A stretch of 57,500 nucleotides of DNA from Neocallimastix lanati (nom. inval.) (GCA_016946835.1 JACVTC010000023.1:1312501-1370000), one strand, 5' to 3'. Shown: positions 1 through 12,935, counted from the stretch's first letter. Numbers and translations are program-made. Notes: a model not told the origin generated them from the letters alone.

Positions 1-3000
1 GATTCTGATAAATCATTCGTCTTATCCACCTCGGATAATATTTCATTATCCTCCGTTTTATCCATATCATCTAATAGGGTATTATTCTCATTTTCCGATT
101 TTTCATTGTCTTTTGAAGAATTTGAAAGGTATATACTATTGTAACTATCATTATATTTCAAAAAGTTATAGTAATCATTTGAATTATCATGGATCCTATG
201 TGTTGAAGGTGTAGAATATACTGAATTATCTAATACACTTATTTTTTCAGAGTGAACATTATCAACTGAAGATGTAGTAAGTAATGAAGTTTGTCTTGTA
301 GCACCATATTGTGGACTAATCTTTGAATAACTAATAGCTGGGGATGAATTATTAGAACGTATTCCATTATCCAATATAACAGATGCTAATGAGCTAGTAG
401 TTCTTTGATTATTATTATTATTATTATTAAAAGATTGATGTAAATTATTCAGTATACTTATATTTTTATTCATATTTTCTTTAATAGCAATTGAACTACT
501 TGATGGATTATGATCAATTTTTTCCTCTTCTATTGAACTGTTATAGAGAATTGGTGAATTATTAAAACGTCCATTTGATTCTGTTACAGGTTCAGATAAA
601 AATGAATTCCCCTTATTATTTTGTTCAATTGAATTTGTATCATCATTTAAAAATCTAGAACCCATCTTTGTTAAATTTACCTTAGAATTTGAAGAATCAA
701 TTGATTTCATAGAATGAATAGACCTATTACTTGGAGAGAGTGCCCCCGGGGTATATGTAACTTGAAATCTTGAGTTAGAAACTTTTGGTTTAAATGGACG
801 AGAATAAGGAGAAACATTAGAAGTAGTATGTGTTGGTGAATGAGATACTTTGTGAAGGGAAGAAACAGATTTATTAGTATCAACTGAATAAAGAGACTCA
901 TCCTTCTTTCCTTTATCTAGTTTTGATTCATCTTTGGCTAATATAAATTTTTCAGATAAAGTATCATCTTGATTATCCGTATCTGTTTTAATAAAGGAAG
1001 AATTATTATATCCTGTGCTCATTGGAGTTATTTCAAAACTTATGGAACTTGTTCTTTTATTTGAGTCAACTACATTTGAAGTGATGGAATGACGATGATC
1101 CTTTACAGTATAATAATCATTAGAATAATTTTGACTTGTCGCCATCAATGAATTATATTCTTTAGATTTAACTATTTCTTTTGCTTTAGTTTCGCTTGGA
1201 TTAGTTATCGAAGGACAATATTTCATCTTTGATGTATTTCCCCTCTTATGAACTGGAGAAAACGGTTTATTATCAGAATCTATGTTAAAGAAAGATGCTG
1301 GTTGTGAACTTGATCTCTTCCTAAGTGCTGCCTTTCCTGGAGTAGATGATATGGATGAAACAGTAGTTACTGGAACACCATTTTCATTTTCTTCATCTTT
1401 GGTAACTATAAAAACACGATGACCACCACTTGGTGGTAATATTGGTTTGGTTACTGTAAATCTACCTTTCTGATATTCCTCTACCATAGCCTCCTCACCA
1501 TTATATGATTTTACAACAGGTGGAATGTATGTCTTGTATGAACGAATAGAAGAAAAAGAAGGCGATCTTCGACTTAAACTTTGAGGAAATTTAGGTTTCG
1601 TGCTATTATTATCTGCTTCTCGAATTGAATTTATAGATAAATAATGGGAATGTTCCTCTTCTAATTGACTTATATTATTGATATTATTGCAGCTTTTTCT
1701 CGATTTGACATCTGACTTTAAAGATTCTGGATATTCTTTTTTCATTATTTCAGAACTGTTAAATGATTTCTGAGATTGATGACATATGCTATTATCTTTA
1801 TTTACGTTTAATTCCCTTTGTTCAATAAATTTGTTTTCATTTAATGTTAAATCTTGTTTATTATTTTCGTTTTTCACTATTTGACCATTAAAATCACGAG
1901 GATCTGTTGTTGTTAGATTTAATTTGGACTTATTATTAGAATTTGATCTCGAAAGTTTTGATTTTATATGATTATTTTCAAGAGGAGAAGAATTCATTTT
2001 GACATGATAAGGTAAAGAATGGCTATAATGTGTATCATCATACATATTTTCTACTGGGAATTCATAAATACGTTCATTGTTTAGGGATAAAGAAATTGAA
2101 TCATTATCATAAAATTTTCCATGTCTAGAACGATGTAAATTTAATTCTCGATTACTAATAGATTGACTGTCTTCATAAACCTTTCTCTTTGTATCATTAC
2201 TTAATTTATCTAAATAGTCTTGTGTAGTTGAAGAAGCAAATGAACAAGTTGTCTTTATGGATGCGCTTATTTGATCTGGATTTAATAAAGATTCGCGTTT
2301 TTCTGATTTATTCTTCTTTTCATCTTTATCTGGAGGAATAAATATGGACATATCTAATCTTGGACCAGAAGATTTTGTAGAATGATGGGTATAAATAGAG
2401 CGACCTGTATAGCCATTAGATATTGATTGATTTCCATTAAATGAACTATTATTTTCAGCATTAAGACGTAAATCATCTTCTTCATCGGAAGATATAATTG
2501 GCATACCAATAGCTTCCGCAAATTCACGAGCTGTAAGTGTTTCTGAACATACAGTACTATTTTCTTCTAATTCCATACGACGACGTAAATCATCCCAGTC
2601 AAATGTAACTCCTGAATTACACGAGTTATACGTATGACGGACAGTATCATCAATAGATGTCGAAAATGAATTCCTATAAGTTTTTCTATTATTATGATTA
2701 TTATTGCTCTTATTTTTTCCAAAAAACTTTCTAACACTATGCCAAGCTTTCTTTGTTTCTGATATTGCTGAATTTGATGAATGAACTGAACGTTGAGGAG
2801 CTTTTAAGGAAGCAGTGGATACAGATGAATTAGAATTTGAAAATGATATATTCTGTGCTAATTTCGTATTTACACTTAATGAAGGATTAGCTTTTTTACC
2901 TTTTTTTTTAGATCCTTTTGATGGTTTTTGTTTTCCTGTTTTATATTTTGATTCTTCTGTGTGTCTTTCTTCAGCAACATTATGAATATCAAATTCTAAA

Positions 3001-4241
3001 GGAACTTCACGTTCTTTTACTTCTGAAACAGGTTCTTGGTCAGCTTGATTATTTTCTGTAACATCATGTAATTTTGAAATATTTTTATTATCAATATTTT
3101 CTTGTTTTTCTTCCCTAAGCATATATTCAAGTTTAAAGCTATTAGCTGTAAATTGGTTATCTTCACCATTCGAAGCATCTTCATCAGCAAAAAAAGAACT
3201 GACAAATTCATCACCTAAGCTATTATTATAACAAGCATTACCATTAATAGGAGTTATTGAACTAAACGCAGGACTACTTGGTGTAGCCATACCAAGACAA
3301 ATTGGAAGATTAAGGACTGAATCTTTGTCAAAATTAAATCTAAAAAGATGATCTTTACTTGTTTCTTTATTTGGTGTAATGGTTGGTGTTGATGGTGTTG
3401 TATTAATATTTTCCATATCTTCTTCTGCTATAATAGCATTATTTTCTTTAATTTGAATAGGATCACCATTATTTTTTAACCCGATTATTCTACTTTCTCT
3501 TCTTACTGGTCTAGTTAAAGAAATTCCACTTTTAGAAATATATATTTCTTTATCAATATTATTGTCAGTCTTCTCATCTGAACTATTCCCAATACGACTT
3601 TGCTTTTCTTTTATATCATTTAAACTGTCTTTTTGAAATTGTGTACTTTCATTATAGGACTTTACAAGTATTTCAGGCTGAATATTATCATTTGGAATTA
3701 CTAATTGCTTACGTACTGATTGTTTTCCTGTATATTTTCCTGTTATAATATCTTTCTTGGAAAGGCTAGAAGAATGATGAACACTTTCCTCTGTAAAATG
3801 AGATTTCGTACTTGATTTTGATGAAGTTGGAGATAATAATTGATTTTGATCATTATTTAATTTATTTTTTTTATTTTTCTTATTCTTTTTCTTTTCCTTC
3901 TTCTTTTGCTTTTTACTTTTTTCTTTTTTACTTACTTTTTCAGCTTTGTTCTCTTTATTCTTAATTGATATATCAATATTACTTACATTTTCTTTGTTGA
4001 CTTTAGCATTTTCATTAACACTATATTCATTGATATTTTGATTTTTATTTTGATTATTATTTTTGTTTTCTTCAATAGATTTATCAATTGTTGATTTTAT
4101 ATTAATATGTGAAGGAGATGTATTTATAATGATTTTATGTGTTGATTTTGAATGACTTTTTTCTTTAGTTTCTATTCCATTCAAATTATTTGATTCGTTA
4201 ACATTTTTATTTGTTCTATTGAATAACTTAAATGAATTCAT
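1..4241 (-). CDS. Large Ser/Asn/Lys-rich disordered protein, N-terminal 1413 residues (C-terminus beyond window)
   Basis: One uninterrupted minus-strand reading frame runs from ATG at 4241-4239 (MNSFKLFNRTNK...) to the window edge, with no stop and no intron. I do not recognise the family. Most of the protein is low-complexity Ser/Asn/Thr and should be disordered. Blocks that look more constrained: a Lys-rich run at about residues 100-127 (possible nuclear or nucleolar targeting); an ordered-looking block near 545-592 with TFDWDDLRRRMELE (W549), then LTAREFAEAIGMP, then an acidic SSDEEDD; a block near 915-950 with KGRFTVTKP (R927-V930) and GGHRVFIVTKD; and SRFQVTYTPG (R1158-V1161). The two RFxV motifs have the shape of docking peptides for the C-terminal domain of SPAK/OSR1-type kinases, which is known from animals; applying it here is inference. 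A cytoplasmic or nuclear scaffold or regulator is the most I would guess. No signal peptide or membrane segment is seen. The upstream flank is AT-only. The reading frame is certain, the function is not. Confidence 0.85.
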   Translation of the reverse strand, partial: MNSFKLFNRTNKNVNESNNLNGIETKEKSHSKSTHKIIINTSPSHINIKSTIDKSIEENKNNNQNKNQNINEYSVNENAKVNKENVSNIDISIKNKENKAEKVSKKEKSKKQKKKEKKKNKKNKKNKLNNDQNQLLSPTSSKSSTKSHFTEESVHHSSSLSKKDIITGKYTGKQSVRKQLVIPNDNIQPEILVKSYNESTQFQKDSLNDIKEKQSRIGNSSDEKTDNNIDKEIYISKSGISLTRPVRRESRIIGLKNNGDPIQIKENNAIIAEEDMENINTTPSTPTITPNKETSKDHLFRFNFDKDSVLNLPICLGMATPSSPAFSSITPINGNACYNNSLGDEFVSSFFADEDASNGEDNQFTANSFKLEYMLREEKQENIDNKNISKLHDVTENNQADQEPVSEVKEREVPLEFDIHNVAEERHTEESKYKTGKQKPSKGSKKKGKKANPSLSVNTKLAQNISFSNSNSSVSTASLKAPQRSVHSSNSAISETKKAWHSVRKFFGKNKSNNNHNNRKTYRNSFSTSIDDTVRHTYNSCNSGVTFDWDDLRRRMELEENSTVCSETLTAREFAEAIGMPIISSDEEDDLRLNAENNSSFNGNQSISNGYTGRSIYTHHSTKSSGPRLDMSIFIPPDKDEKKNKSEKRESLLNPDQISASIKTTCSFASSTTQDYLDKLSNDTKRKVYEDSQSISNRELNLHRSRHGKFYDNDSISLSLNNERIYEFPVENMYDDTHYSHSLPYHVKMNSSPLENNHIKSKLSRSNSNNKSKLNLTTTDPRDFNGQIVKNENNKQDLTLNENKFIEQRELNVNKDNSICHQSQKSFNSSEIMKKEYPESLKSDVKSRKSCNNINNISQLEEEHSHYLSINSIREADNNSTKPKFPQSLSRRSPSFSSIRSYKTYIPPVVKSYNGEEAMVEEYQKGRFTVTKPILPPSGGHRVFIVTKDEENENGVPVTTVSSISSTPGKAALRKRSSSQPASFFNIDSDNKPFSPVHKRGNTSKMKYCPSITNPSETKAKEIVKSKEYNSLMATSQNYSNDYYTVKDHRHSITSNVVDSNKRTSSISFEITPMSTGYNNSSFIKTDTDNQDDTLSEKFILAKDESKLDKGKKDESLYSVDTNKSVSSLHKVSHSPTHTTSNVSPYSRPFKPKVSNSRFQVTYTPGALSPSNRSIHSMKSIDSSNSKVNLTKMGSRFLNDDTNSIEQNNKGNSFLSEPVTESNGRFNNSPILYNSSIEEEKIDHNPSSSSIAIKENMNKNISILNNLHQSFNNNNNNNQRTTSSLASVILDNGIRSNNSSPAISYSKISPQYGATRQTSLLTTSSVDNVHSEKISVLDNSVYSTPSTHRIHDNSNDYYNFLKYNDSYNSIYLSNSSKDNEKSENENNTLLDDMDKTEDNEILSEVDKTNDLSE

Positions 4242-7200
4242 TTCTATATATCAAAATATAAAAATGTAAAGGTTATTATCGTTTTTAAATAATTTTATTT
4301 TAAATGTATATTTATCTAAAAATTATAATTCTATATAGAAAAATTTTTGTATAAAAACACAAAATTATTTTTTTTTATTAAAAAGATATTTATACAATTT
4401 TTTAATAAAAAAATAATTTAAAAACTATTATTATATAGCATTAATATAATATATGCTATTAACTATATAATAAAAGTATATTTTAATTTTTTAAAAATAT
4501 ATAAATACAATATTTTAATACATTTAAAAGAATTAAATTCTCTATATCCAAAAAGCTATATTTTATTAAATTTAATGTATTAAATATTAAAATATTAATA
4601 AATTAGTATATATTTTAAAATATTTATATAGTAATAATATAATATATAATAATTACCAGAATATATAATTAGTTATTGTATTTAGTTAAAAATTGTAAAG
4701 TTCAGGTATAAAATTTTGGATTGAAAAGTTTTTTGTTACTTCTTAAAAATTATAAGAAAAATTATAAATATTATTTAATAAATAATATTTATAAAAAAAC
4801 TTTTTTTTTTTATTAAAAAAAAAAGATTATTATGTTTCTTTTTTTGGAAAAATTATTTAATATAAAAATTATGGAAAAAAAATATGAGAAGTAAACAAAA
4901 TAATTAGTATTACTATTACAAGTTAAACATTTATATTTAAATATTATTGTTAATTAAGAAATACCTTTAAATTAAATCTTTCGTTAATTGAAATAATGTT
5001 TCATTTGTTAAATATTTCTTCTCACGTTAATTACTAATAGAATAAATATATATTTATATTTATAATATAAAAAAAAAAAATAATTAATATAATTTTATTT
5101 TATGATTTTTAATCTTATTTTCAGTTCAAAAAGTAAAATATTAATATTATAAATTATCAATTGATTTGTTATTTGTATAATGATATTTAAATCATTTGTT
5201 TTTTATATATTTGAAACAAAAAAATAAAATTGACAAAATATTCATTTATTTCATTTTAAATTTATTATAATTATGAGTCAATATATTATAATATTCCAAT
5301 AAAAAATATTTTTTAATTGTTATTGTTTATTTATTATTTTATAAATAAGGTTTTTAAATAATTTTCATTCTTGTATATATACATGTGTAACTAAAATAGA
5401 AAATTTTATTATATTTTTATTTTTATTCATAATAAAATAAATAAATATTCATTATCAATTTAATTCTAATTTTTATAAATATCAATTATTTGATTCAATT
5501 GTCATTATTTTATTATAATTTCATATATAATAAAGTTTAGTGATTAAATCAAAATACATTTATTTATAATCAAATTATAATCATAATTTGATATAATTTA
5601 ACCATTCATTATATATTTATATTTCTTAATAGTTGTAACATGCTTCTATAACAATATCAAATATTCATACTTTCACATTAATAAAAAATATTTATATATT
5701 TATATTCTTATTACTTTTTTTTCATCATTATATTGTAATTATTTTTATTTCTTTTTTTTTTTTTTGAAAAAAAAAAAGAAAATAAAAGAAATTTATTGTT
5801 TTAAATATAATTAATTATTATAGCAAAATTATTCGTTGAAAAAAAAATTTTTTTTTTGGTTTAATTATTTTTTTTTAATTATATTTTTATTATTATAATT
5901 ATTATTTCATAATAAATAATTGATTTAAATATTAATATATTTTAATTTTGATTTTTTAACTTAAACTCATTTTATTCACTATATATAATAACAATACTTA
6001 TTATATTACATATATATAAATTTTTTTAAAAAATGACTTTATTATAATATGAAAATAATAAAAATAATTAAAATAATATAATAAATATAATAAATAAAAA
6101 AGTAATAAATATAAAAAATAACAATATACATCAATATATGTATAATTAAATTATAATTAATACAATTATTAATAATATAATAAAATATATAAAAGTATTT
6201 ATATTATGTTTTATAATATATTTTTATATATTAATATTATTAAAAAATAATTGTTAATATATAAATTAAATTTTATATAAAATAAAATTATTATCCTATA
6301 TTATAAATTATATTTATTATACAGAATTGAAAAATATATTAAAATCAATAAATTTTATAAACATATTTTCTATAATATAATGTAATATATGTATACTTTA
6401 AATTATGAAATAATGAAATATATTGAAATTTTCATATATATTTTAATTAAATTAAAATTTATTACTACAATCTATTAAAATCAAAAAAAAAATTATTAAA
6501 TAAATATAATAATCTATTGCTTGTATATATTAAAGTATATTATATGTCTGTAAAATTTTGTATATTTTTTATATTTTTTATATTAAAAAGTTATATAAAT
6601 TAAATTTAATTTTTTTTAAAAGAAATTTTATTTTAAAAACTCACTAGATTCAAAAATTCTGTTAGTACAAATAATGATATATAATAATTTTAAATTAATA
6701 ATATAAAAATCTTTTGTTAAAAAATTAAATACAGGTAAAATTTGTTATATCAAGTAAAAATTAAATTAAAGACTATTTTATCAATAAAAATATAACAATA
6801 CAATTTTTCGACTTTATTTTTCAATAAAAGGCTTATATCAAATAGTCTTTTATACCAAAATAAGTAATTGACCATTTTATACCATATTAAACATAACCTT
6901 TAAATTAAAAGCATATAAATATTTATCCACATATTATAATACTATTCAATTAATATAATTAATTATATTGTACTACCTTTCAAGATTATTAATGAAATTT
7001 CTATCAAGGAAATTTTAAAAAAATGTTCGAAACTTTAAATTTGAATAAAAAAATCTACATTATACAAACTTTATATATTATAATATATTAAAATATTAAA
7101 ATTAATTTATATTTAGTTTGCATAAATATATTAATTAATCAATTTTAATTTAAAGAAAAAGTAGAATAATTTAAACTATTTCCTAATAGGGTAATAATAT

Positions 7201-7289
7201 TTAATGTTTTTTTTTTTTTTTAAATTTTACAAATTTATTTTTTTTTTACCAAAATAATATCTTATTTAATAACTATAATTTTCCAAAGT
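4242..7289. other. AT-rich intergenic desert
   Basis: Almost pure A/T with homopolymer runs (for example 5757-5777 and 5840-5877). It includes the presumed promoter of the minus-strand gene ending at 4241. No reading frame with normal amino-acid composition, no RNA gene and no recognised element is seen. Confidence 0.6.
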
Positions 7290-7575
7290 TATTATTTATT
7301 ATTTATTATTTATTATTTATTATTTATTATTTATTATTTATTATTTATTATTTATTATTTATTATTTATTATTTATTATTTATTATTTATTATTTATTAT
7401 TTATTATTTATTATTTATTATTTATTATTTATTATTTATTATTTATTATTTATTATTTATTATTTATTATTTATTATTTATTATTTATTATTTATTATTT
7501 ATTATTTATTATTTATTATTTATTATTATTTATTATTTATTATTTATTATTAATTATTTATTATTTATTATTTAT
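7290..7575. repeat. Heptamer satellite (TTATTTA)n
   Basis: About 40 near-perfect tandem copies of a 7-bp unit TTATTTA, with a few interruptions near 7525-7575. The same heptamer recurs at 31083-31437 and in short form near 52290-52345. Confidence 0.95.
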
Positions 7576-9462
7576 TAGTAAATATTTATTATGTATTATT
7601 TTTTAATAATTATTATCTTGATATTCAAAAAGTATAAGTCCTTAATTATATAAATATATATATGTATTTACTAATATATAATTATTAAAAAATAATACAA
7701 AATAACAATTTAATGAATACTTTGAAATAATATAATACATAAAAAAATTCGTATATATTAAAATAATAATAAATAAATAATGAATAATTAAATAATAAAT
7801 AATATATTATATATAATATATAATTAATAGTAAATAATTAGATAATAAAAAGTAAATAATAAGTAATAAGTAAATAATAAAAATAATAAAATAAGTTATA
7901 TTGTTTTTATTCATTTTATTATTTCATTTAATTATTTTATTATAATGAAAAAAATTTATATTTATATAGGATTAGAATAAAAAAATCAATAAAAAATGCT
8001 TTGTAAATTTATCATTATTTTTTTTCTTTTTATTAGTTAAAGTTATAATTATTTCTTTAAACAATGAATATATATATATATATAATTTAATATAGTATCA
8101 TAAAAATTTTACAAATAATTACTAAATTGATGCATAGAAAATTTAATTGCTTTTATTTTCTATTCAATTCATCTAAATAATAATATAGTATAATATAACA
8201 ACTTCATTAAATAGAGATAATTATGAATGATATATTGTAATTATTATAATATTATAATATTACAACCCCTCATATTTTAACTATGATTTATACATAAAAG
8301 AAATTAGAAACTACATATTATTTTTATTATTTCTATTATTATTATTAAAATTTTTGATAAATAGTAAAAAATCTAATTTCTGGAGTATAATACTTTTTAT
8401 TTATTTATTTATTTATTATTTATTTATTATTAATTTATTATTTATTTATTTATTTATATATTAGTATTCCTAAAAAGGCAATTCTAACGATATTTTAAAA
8501 TTATTTTATTTTAAAGAAATTAAATATCAATATAAAATGTAATATTAATCATATTAATCTTAAAATCAAATTTAAAAATTAATTAAAGTATAAACTTTTT
8601 TAAAAAAAATTTATGTTTTTATAATATCTTTTATTCTATCTTTAATTAAATTCAAATATTAAACTAGTAATAATTTTTGATAATATTCTCTTATTTTTGT
8701 TTAATAAAATAAAAAGTAAATAAATAAAAAAAAAAATTAAATTATTACTTTAATTTTTTTCTTTTAATTATTAATGACTTATGCCATTTTTTTTAAAATA
8801 TTATTACATTATATTTATTATCGTAAACATAAACATTTTTAACTAATTTAGCAATAATACAATACTAATAAAAAATACATATTTTTATTATTCTATAACT
8901 GAATATTTAGTTAAATATATTTATTCATTTATATTTTATCTTTCAGTTATTCATATTTCTTTAATTTTTTTTTATGTATCCACTAATTAACATTTATACA
9001 ACAATTGAAATTTAAATAAAAGAATGATAATGAAATAATATAATTTTAAAAGCTCAAAAATTTTAACAATTTAAAAATACGGATGCAAATAATAATTATA
9101 TATTTATGATTTTAATGTTTAAATTTCATTTAAACATTATAAAGTAGTTTTAAATTAAAATTATATATTAGTAGGTTAAAAATTTTAGATTTATCTACCA
9201 AATAAAATAACAAATTTAAATTTTTATTAAATTATATTGATGTTATTTTTTATATTCATTTCATTCTTAATAATAGAAACTATAATAATATTATTATAGT
9301 ATAATTTATTAATATATTAAAATACCAAAAAATCTAAAAATAATGAGTTTTATATTTAAATAACACTAAAAAAATTTTTACTAAATAGCAAACATATTTT
9401 ATTTAATATATAAAATATAAAATTAGTTTTTAATTAATGTTTAATTAAATAAAAATATCAAA
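7576..9462. other. AT-rich intergenic desert
   Basis: No gene is seen. 7750-7890 contains AAATAAT-type repeats, that is, the preceding heptamer array in opposite orientation and degenerate, so the two could form a long imperfect hairpin. 8397-8460 holds imperfect ATTT/ATTT-A tetramer repeats. Confidence 0.5.
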
Positions 9463-9707
9463 AAAAAAAAAAAAAAAAGTAGTATATTCATTCTTTTAAT
9501 ATTATGTAAATATTTATTATAAGATATTTAAATAATATATAATAATTATTTCATAAAATATAATTAGTTTGATATTTATACTATAAAAAAATAAATTGCT
9601 AAACTATATAATTTATTCTAATATACAAAATAAAATTTGAGGCAATAATTTTATTAAATTTTTAGCATATAGAAAAGTATAATTTTTTACATCATAATTT
9701 ATAATTC

Positions 9708-9744
<37 letters not shown>

Positions 9745-9980
9745 AAATTCATCCTTTTAATATTATGTAAATATTTATTATAAGATATTTAAATAATATA
9801 TAATAATTATTTCATAAAATATATAATTAGTCCGATATTTTATATCATAAAAAATTAAATTGCCTAACTAAATAATTAATTCTAATATTAAAAAATAAAA
9901 TTTGAGGCAATAATTATATTAAATATTTTAACATATAGTATAGTATAATTTTTATAGTTTATATTCATTTAAAAAAAAAT
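9463..9980. repeat. Diverged tandem duplication, two units of about 240-260 bp
   Basis: Unit 1 (about 9463-9712) and unit 2 (about 9713-9978) each start with a poly(A) run and then share long stretches: TTTTAATATTATGTAAATAT, then AAGATATTTAAATAATATAT, then TTTGAGGCAATAATT and a final TTCATTTAAAAAAAA. The copies differ by scattered substitutions and small indels, so the duplication is old. Confidence 0.85.
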
Positions 9981-11215
9981 AATAATAATTAGTTAATGTT
10001 AAATAAAAATATTTATTCATGATATAAGATTGCAATATGTAAGAGTTTTATTTATGAAGTTTTAGTAGTTAGAATTAATTCTCAACTTATAGCAATTTGA
10101 TATTAAATTATATTTATATTATTAAAATAATAAAATGATAATTAGAATAAATCTCATGTATAATGTATATTATTCATAGTCAATATATTAAAATAAATTA
10201 AATTTTCTTAAAAAAAAGTTCGTATGAGGTGAAGTCATGATTGTTATGATATAAGAATAATTATCATATATTAAAGCTGTATATTATAAATAATTAATAA
10301 TATTTTATTTATAACACTAATTCAATAGTTAAATACACAGTAAAAAAAAAAAAAGACATAAAAAAATATTTTATGTATTTAATAATAATAATAATATTTA
10401 CTATGAAATGAAATATAATTTATTCTATAATTATAATTATGAAAGGAGTAATCATAAAACGAATAAACAACAAAAACAAAATTTTGTTATAATCATTTTA
10501 TCACCAAAATTAAAATATATTATTACCATTTTTTATTTTCTTTACTATTTATTATTTAATTATTATTATTTATTTTGTTTATTATTTATTATTCAATACT
10601 TATTAAAATTACTAAGTTTATTTTTTATTTTTCTAATAATTATAATTACAACTACACATAATTACACCATATATAATCATAATTATAATTACATACATAA
10701 TAAAAACGTAATTAAAATATTTATTGTATTCCACAAACATTTTTTAAATAATAATAATTATTAATTTCATAATAAAAAATTAATATTTATTATTTCAATT
10801 AAAAATTTATAATTTAATTGAATCGATTAAATATTAATATTTAATAATAAAACATTGAAAAATATATTAAATATTTTTTAAACATTCATACTAATCTATT
10901 CCATTTTTAGTTAGTAATTCTTTTAATTATTGGCTATTATATAAGTAATAATAATTTTAATTATTAGTATAATTATTATATTTTACATTTTATTGTTAAA
11001 ATGTAAAATTTTTATATACTAATTAAAAAATTAATATATAACAAAATTTTTATCATTTTATTTCATAAAAGTATAAAAAGTTATTATTATAAGATCTAGA
11101 TATAATTCTAATAGTATTCCAAAATATGATAATCATTAATTTTCAAGGATAAAGCTTATAATACTACCATTAATGAATTCATTAACATTTTATTACAAAG
11201 TTTATTTTTTTTCTC
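9981..11215. other. AT-rich intergenic desert
   Basis: No gene is seen. An open frame at 10408-10764 translates into Tyr/Leu/Ile/Asn-only sequence and is judged composition-driven. Confidence 0.5.
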
Positions 11216-11485
11216 AAGGATTCCAATACTAGCAAAAACTGTAATTCTATTAATAATAAAAGTTTCAGTTATAAGATTTCATACAATAAATATAATGTTT
11301 TAGCTCGTAGTAGCTAATTAATTTATAATAATGATCCAAGTATTAGAGAAGTATCTAATACTTTGCAATTCCATTCTAACTATAACAATTATGATTCATT
11401 ATATAAGTTCTATATGAAAATGAAATGCTACTATCGGAATTTGTTACATGATATAATTAATTTTCTTCCAATTACTATCCCTTAA
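11216..11485 (+). pseudogene. Possible decayed coding island, unrecognised
   Basis: A 90-codon plus-strand frame with one internal stop (after the residues VLARSS) has a mixed amino-acid composition (D, R, S, E, Q, H, C, P) unlike the surrounding AT translation, and it is less A+T-rich than its flanks. Readable parts include NNDPSIREVSNTLQFHSN and a following run with KFYMKMKCYYRNLLHD. The frame ends at a TAA. I recognise no family. It could be the relic of a Ser/Asn-rich gene or an element fragment. Frame-shifted traces may extend upstream to about 11090. Confidence 0.3.
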
Positions 11486-12852
11486 AGTTAATGCTATTAT
11501 TGTATTAACTTTTTCATCAAAATTTTATTAATTTCCTCTTTTTTATCAATCATTGTATTATTAAATTTTAATGATTTTAAATAATAAAATAATATTTGAA
11601 TATATGTATTTTTTTTTTTTTTTAAAAAAAAAAAATTATTGTTAATAATATCTTTATTAAAATAATATATATCACTAATTACTATAAATAAAATACATTC
11701 AATTAAAAAAAATTGGGAAAATAATTATATAAAATGCAATGTTGTTTATATAATTTTTTATTTCTCTTTTAATTTTTTTATTTAATATAATAAATACAAT
11801 TTCACTAATTTTAATATTAAAATAATAATAAAAATAAATATTATTAAAAAAATATTTTAAAAAAAATAACAATAATAAACATTTAATATATATATATATA
11901 ATAAATTAGAAATAATATAAAAATAATTAAAAAAATAAAAAATAAAAGTAATCTAAATATAATAGATTAATTTTAATAAATAAAAAATTAAAAGTAAAAT
12001 AAAAAGAAAGCAAAAAAATAAAATAAAAAATAAAATTAAAAATAAAAAAAAAAAAGCATTTTACTTCAGTAATAGTATTAATATTAATAAAATATATAAA
12101 ATTCTGATATTTTAAACCTTCAGTAATACAAAATATTTTTAATTTATTAATGTTCCTTATACAAATTAATCCTATAATATATATATATATAATTAAACAA
12201 TATTTATATTAATTTTTTTTTTTGTTTTTTGTTTTTTAAATTTAAAAAAATAAAAAAAATAAAATAAAATAAAATAAAAAAAGAATTTTCCAATATATCC
12301 ATATTTGTAAGTAATATATGTAGAGTCTTTAATATAAGTTAATTTTAAAGTTTCTTATTTTTATTTTTTGTTTTGTTTTGCTTTGTTTCTAATGTACTAT
12401 TATGTAAATTTAAATAACGTACCTTTCTTTTTTTATATAGTATTTTTTCAGTTTTGTTGCACGTGTTTAATTATAATCTATTATATTCATAATTAGTGAT
12501 ATTTATAGAATTTTTACAATAACTTTTTATAATAACTATGTTATATAGAAATATATATATATATATATAATTATTTATAATAAATACTAAGATTTAATAA
12601 ATTAATCACTATTTTTTATATCTGATATATAGTTAATTTATATTTCATAATATTTAAATCTATATGTTTGAAAAAAAATTATAATTTTAATAAAATAAAT
12701 GATAAAATATGAAATAAATGAATAATTTATAATATATTAATATTTATAAAATTTTGTCAAAATAAAGAATTAATTTTTATCAATTAATGATGAAAGAAAT
12801 TTATGTATTAAATCAATCGATTATATGAAAATTGATATTATTATTATTTCTA

Positions 12853-12881
<29 letters not shown>
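11486..12881. other. AT-rich intergenic desert
   Basis: Homopolymers and simple repeats only (for example AT-dinucleotides at 12552-12569 and a CAAAA pentamer run at 12859-12881). No gene is seen. Confidence 0.5.

Positions 12882-12933
<52 letters not shown>
12882..12933 (+). repeat. 52-nt A-tract
   Basis: Uninterrupted A run, preceded by a CAAAA pentamer repeat. It directly precedes a more GC-rich insert that itself ends in poly(A). Confidence 0.95.

Positions 12934-12935
<2 letters not shown>

Noticed and set aside
707-3214. Short minus-strand frames at 707-901 and 3017-3214
   Set aside because: Alternative frames inside the 1-4241 coding sequence, which is open throughout.
10408-10764. 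118-codon plus-strand open frame
   Set aside because: Translation is almost only Tyr, Leu, Ile, Phe and Asn in runs that follow the AT repeats; no start context or domain. Taken as chance in AT-rich DNA.
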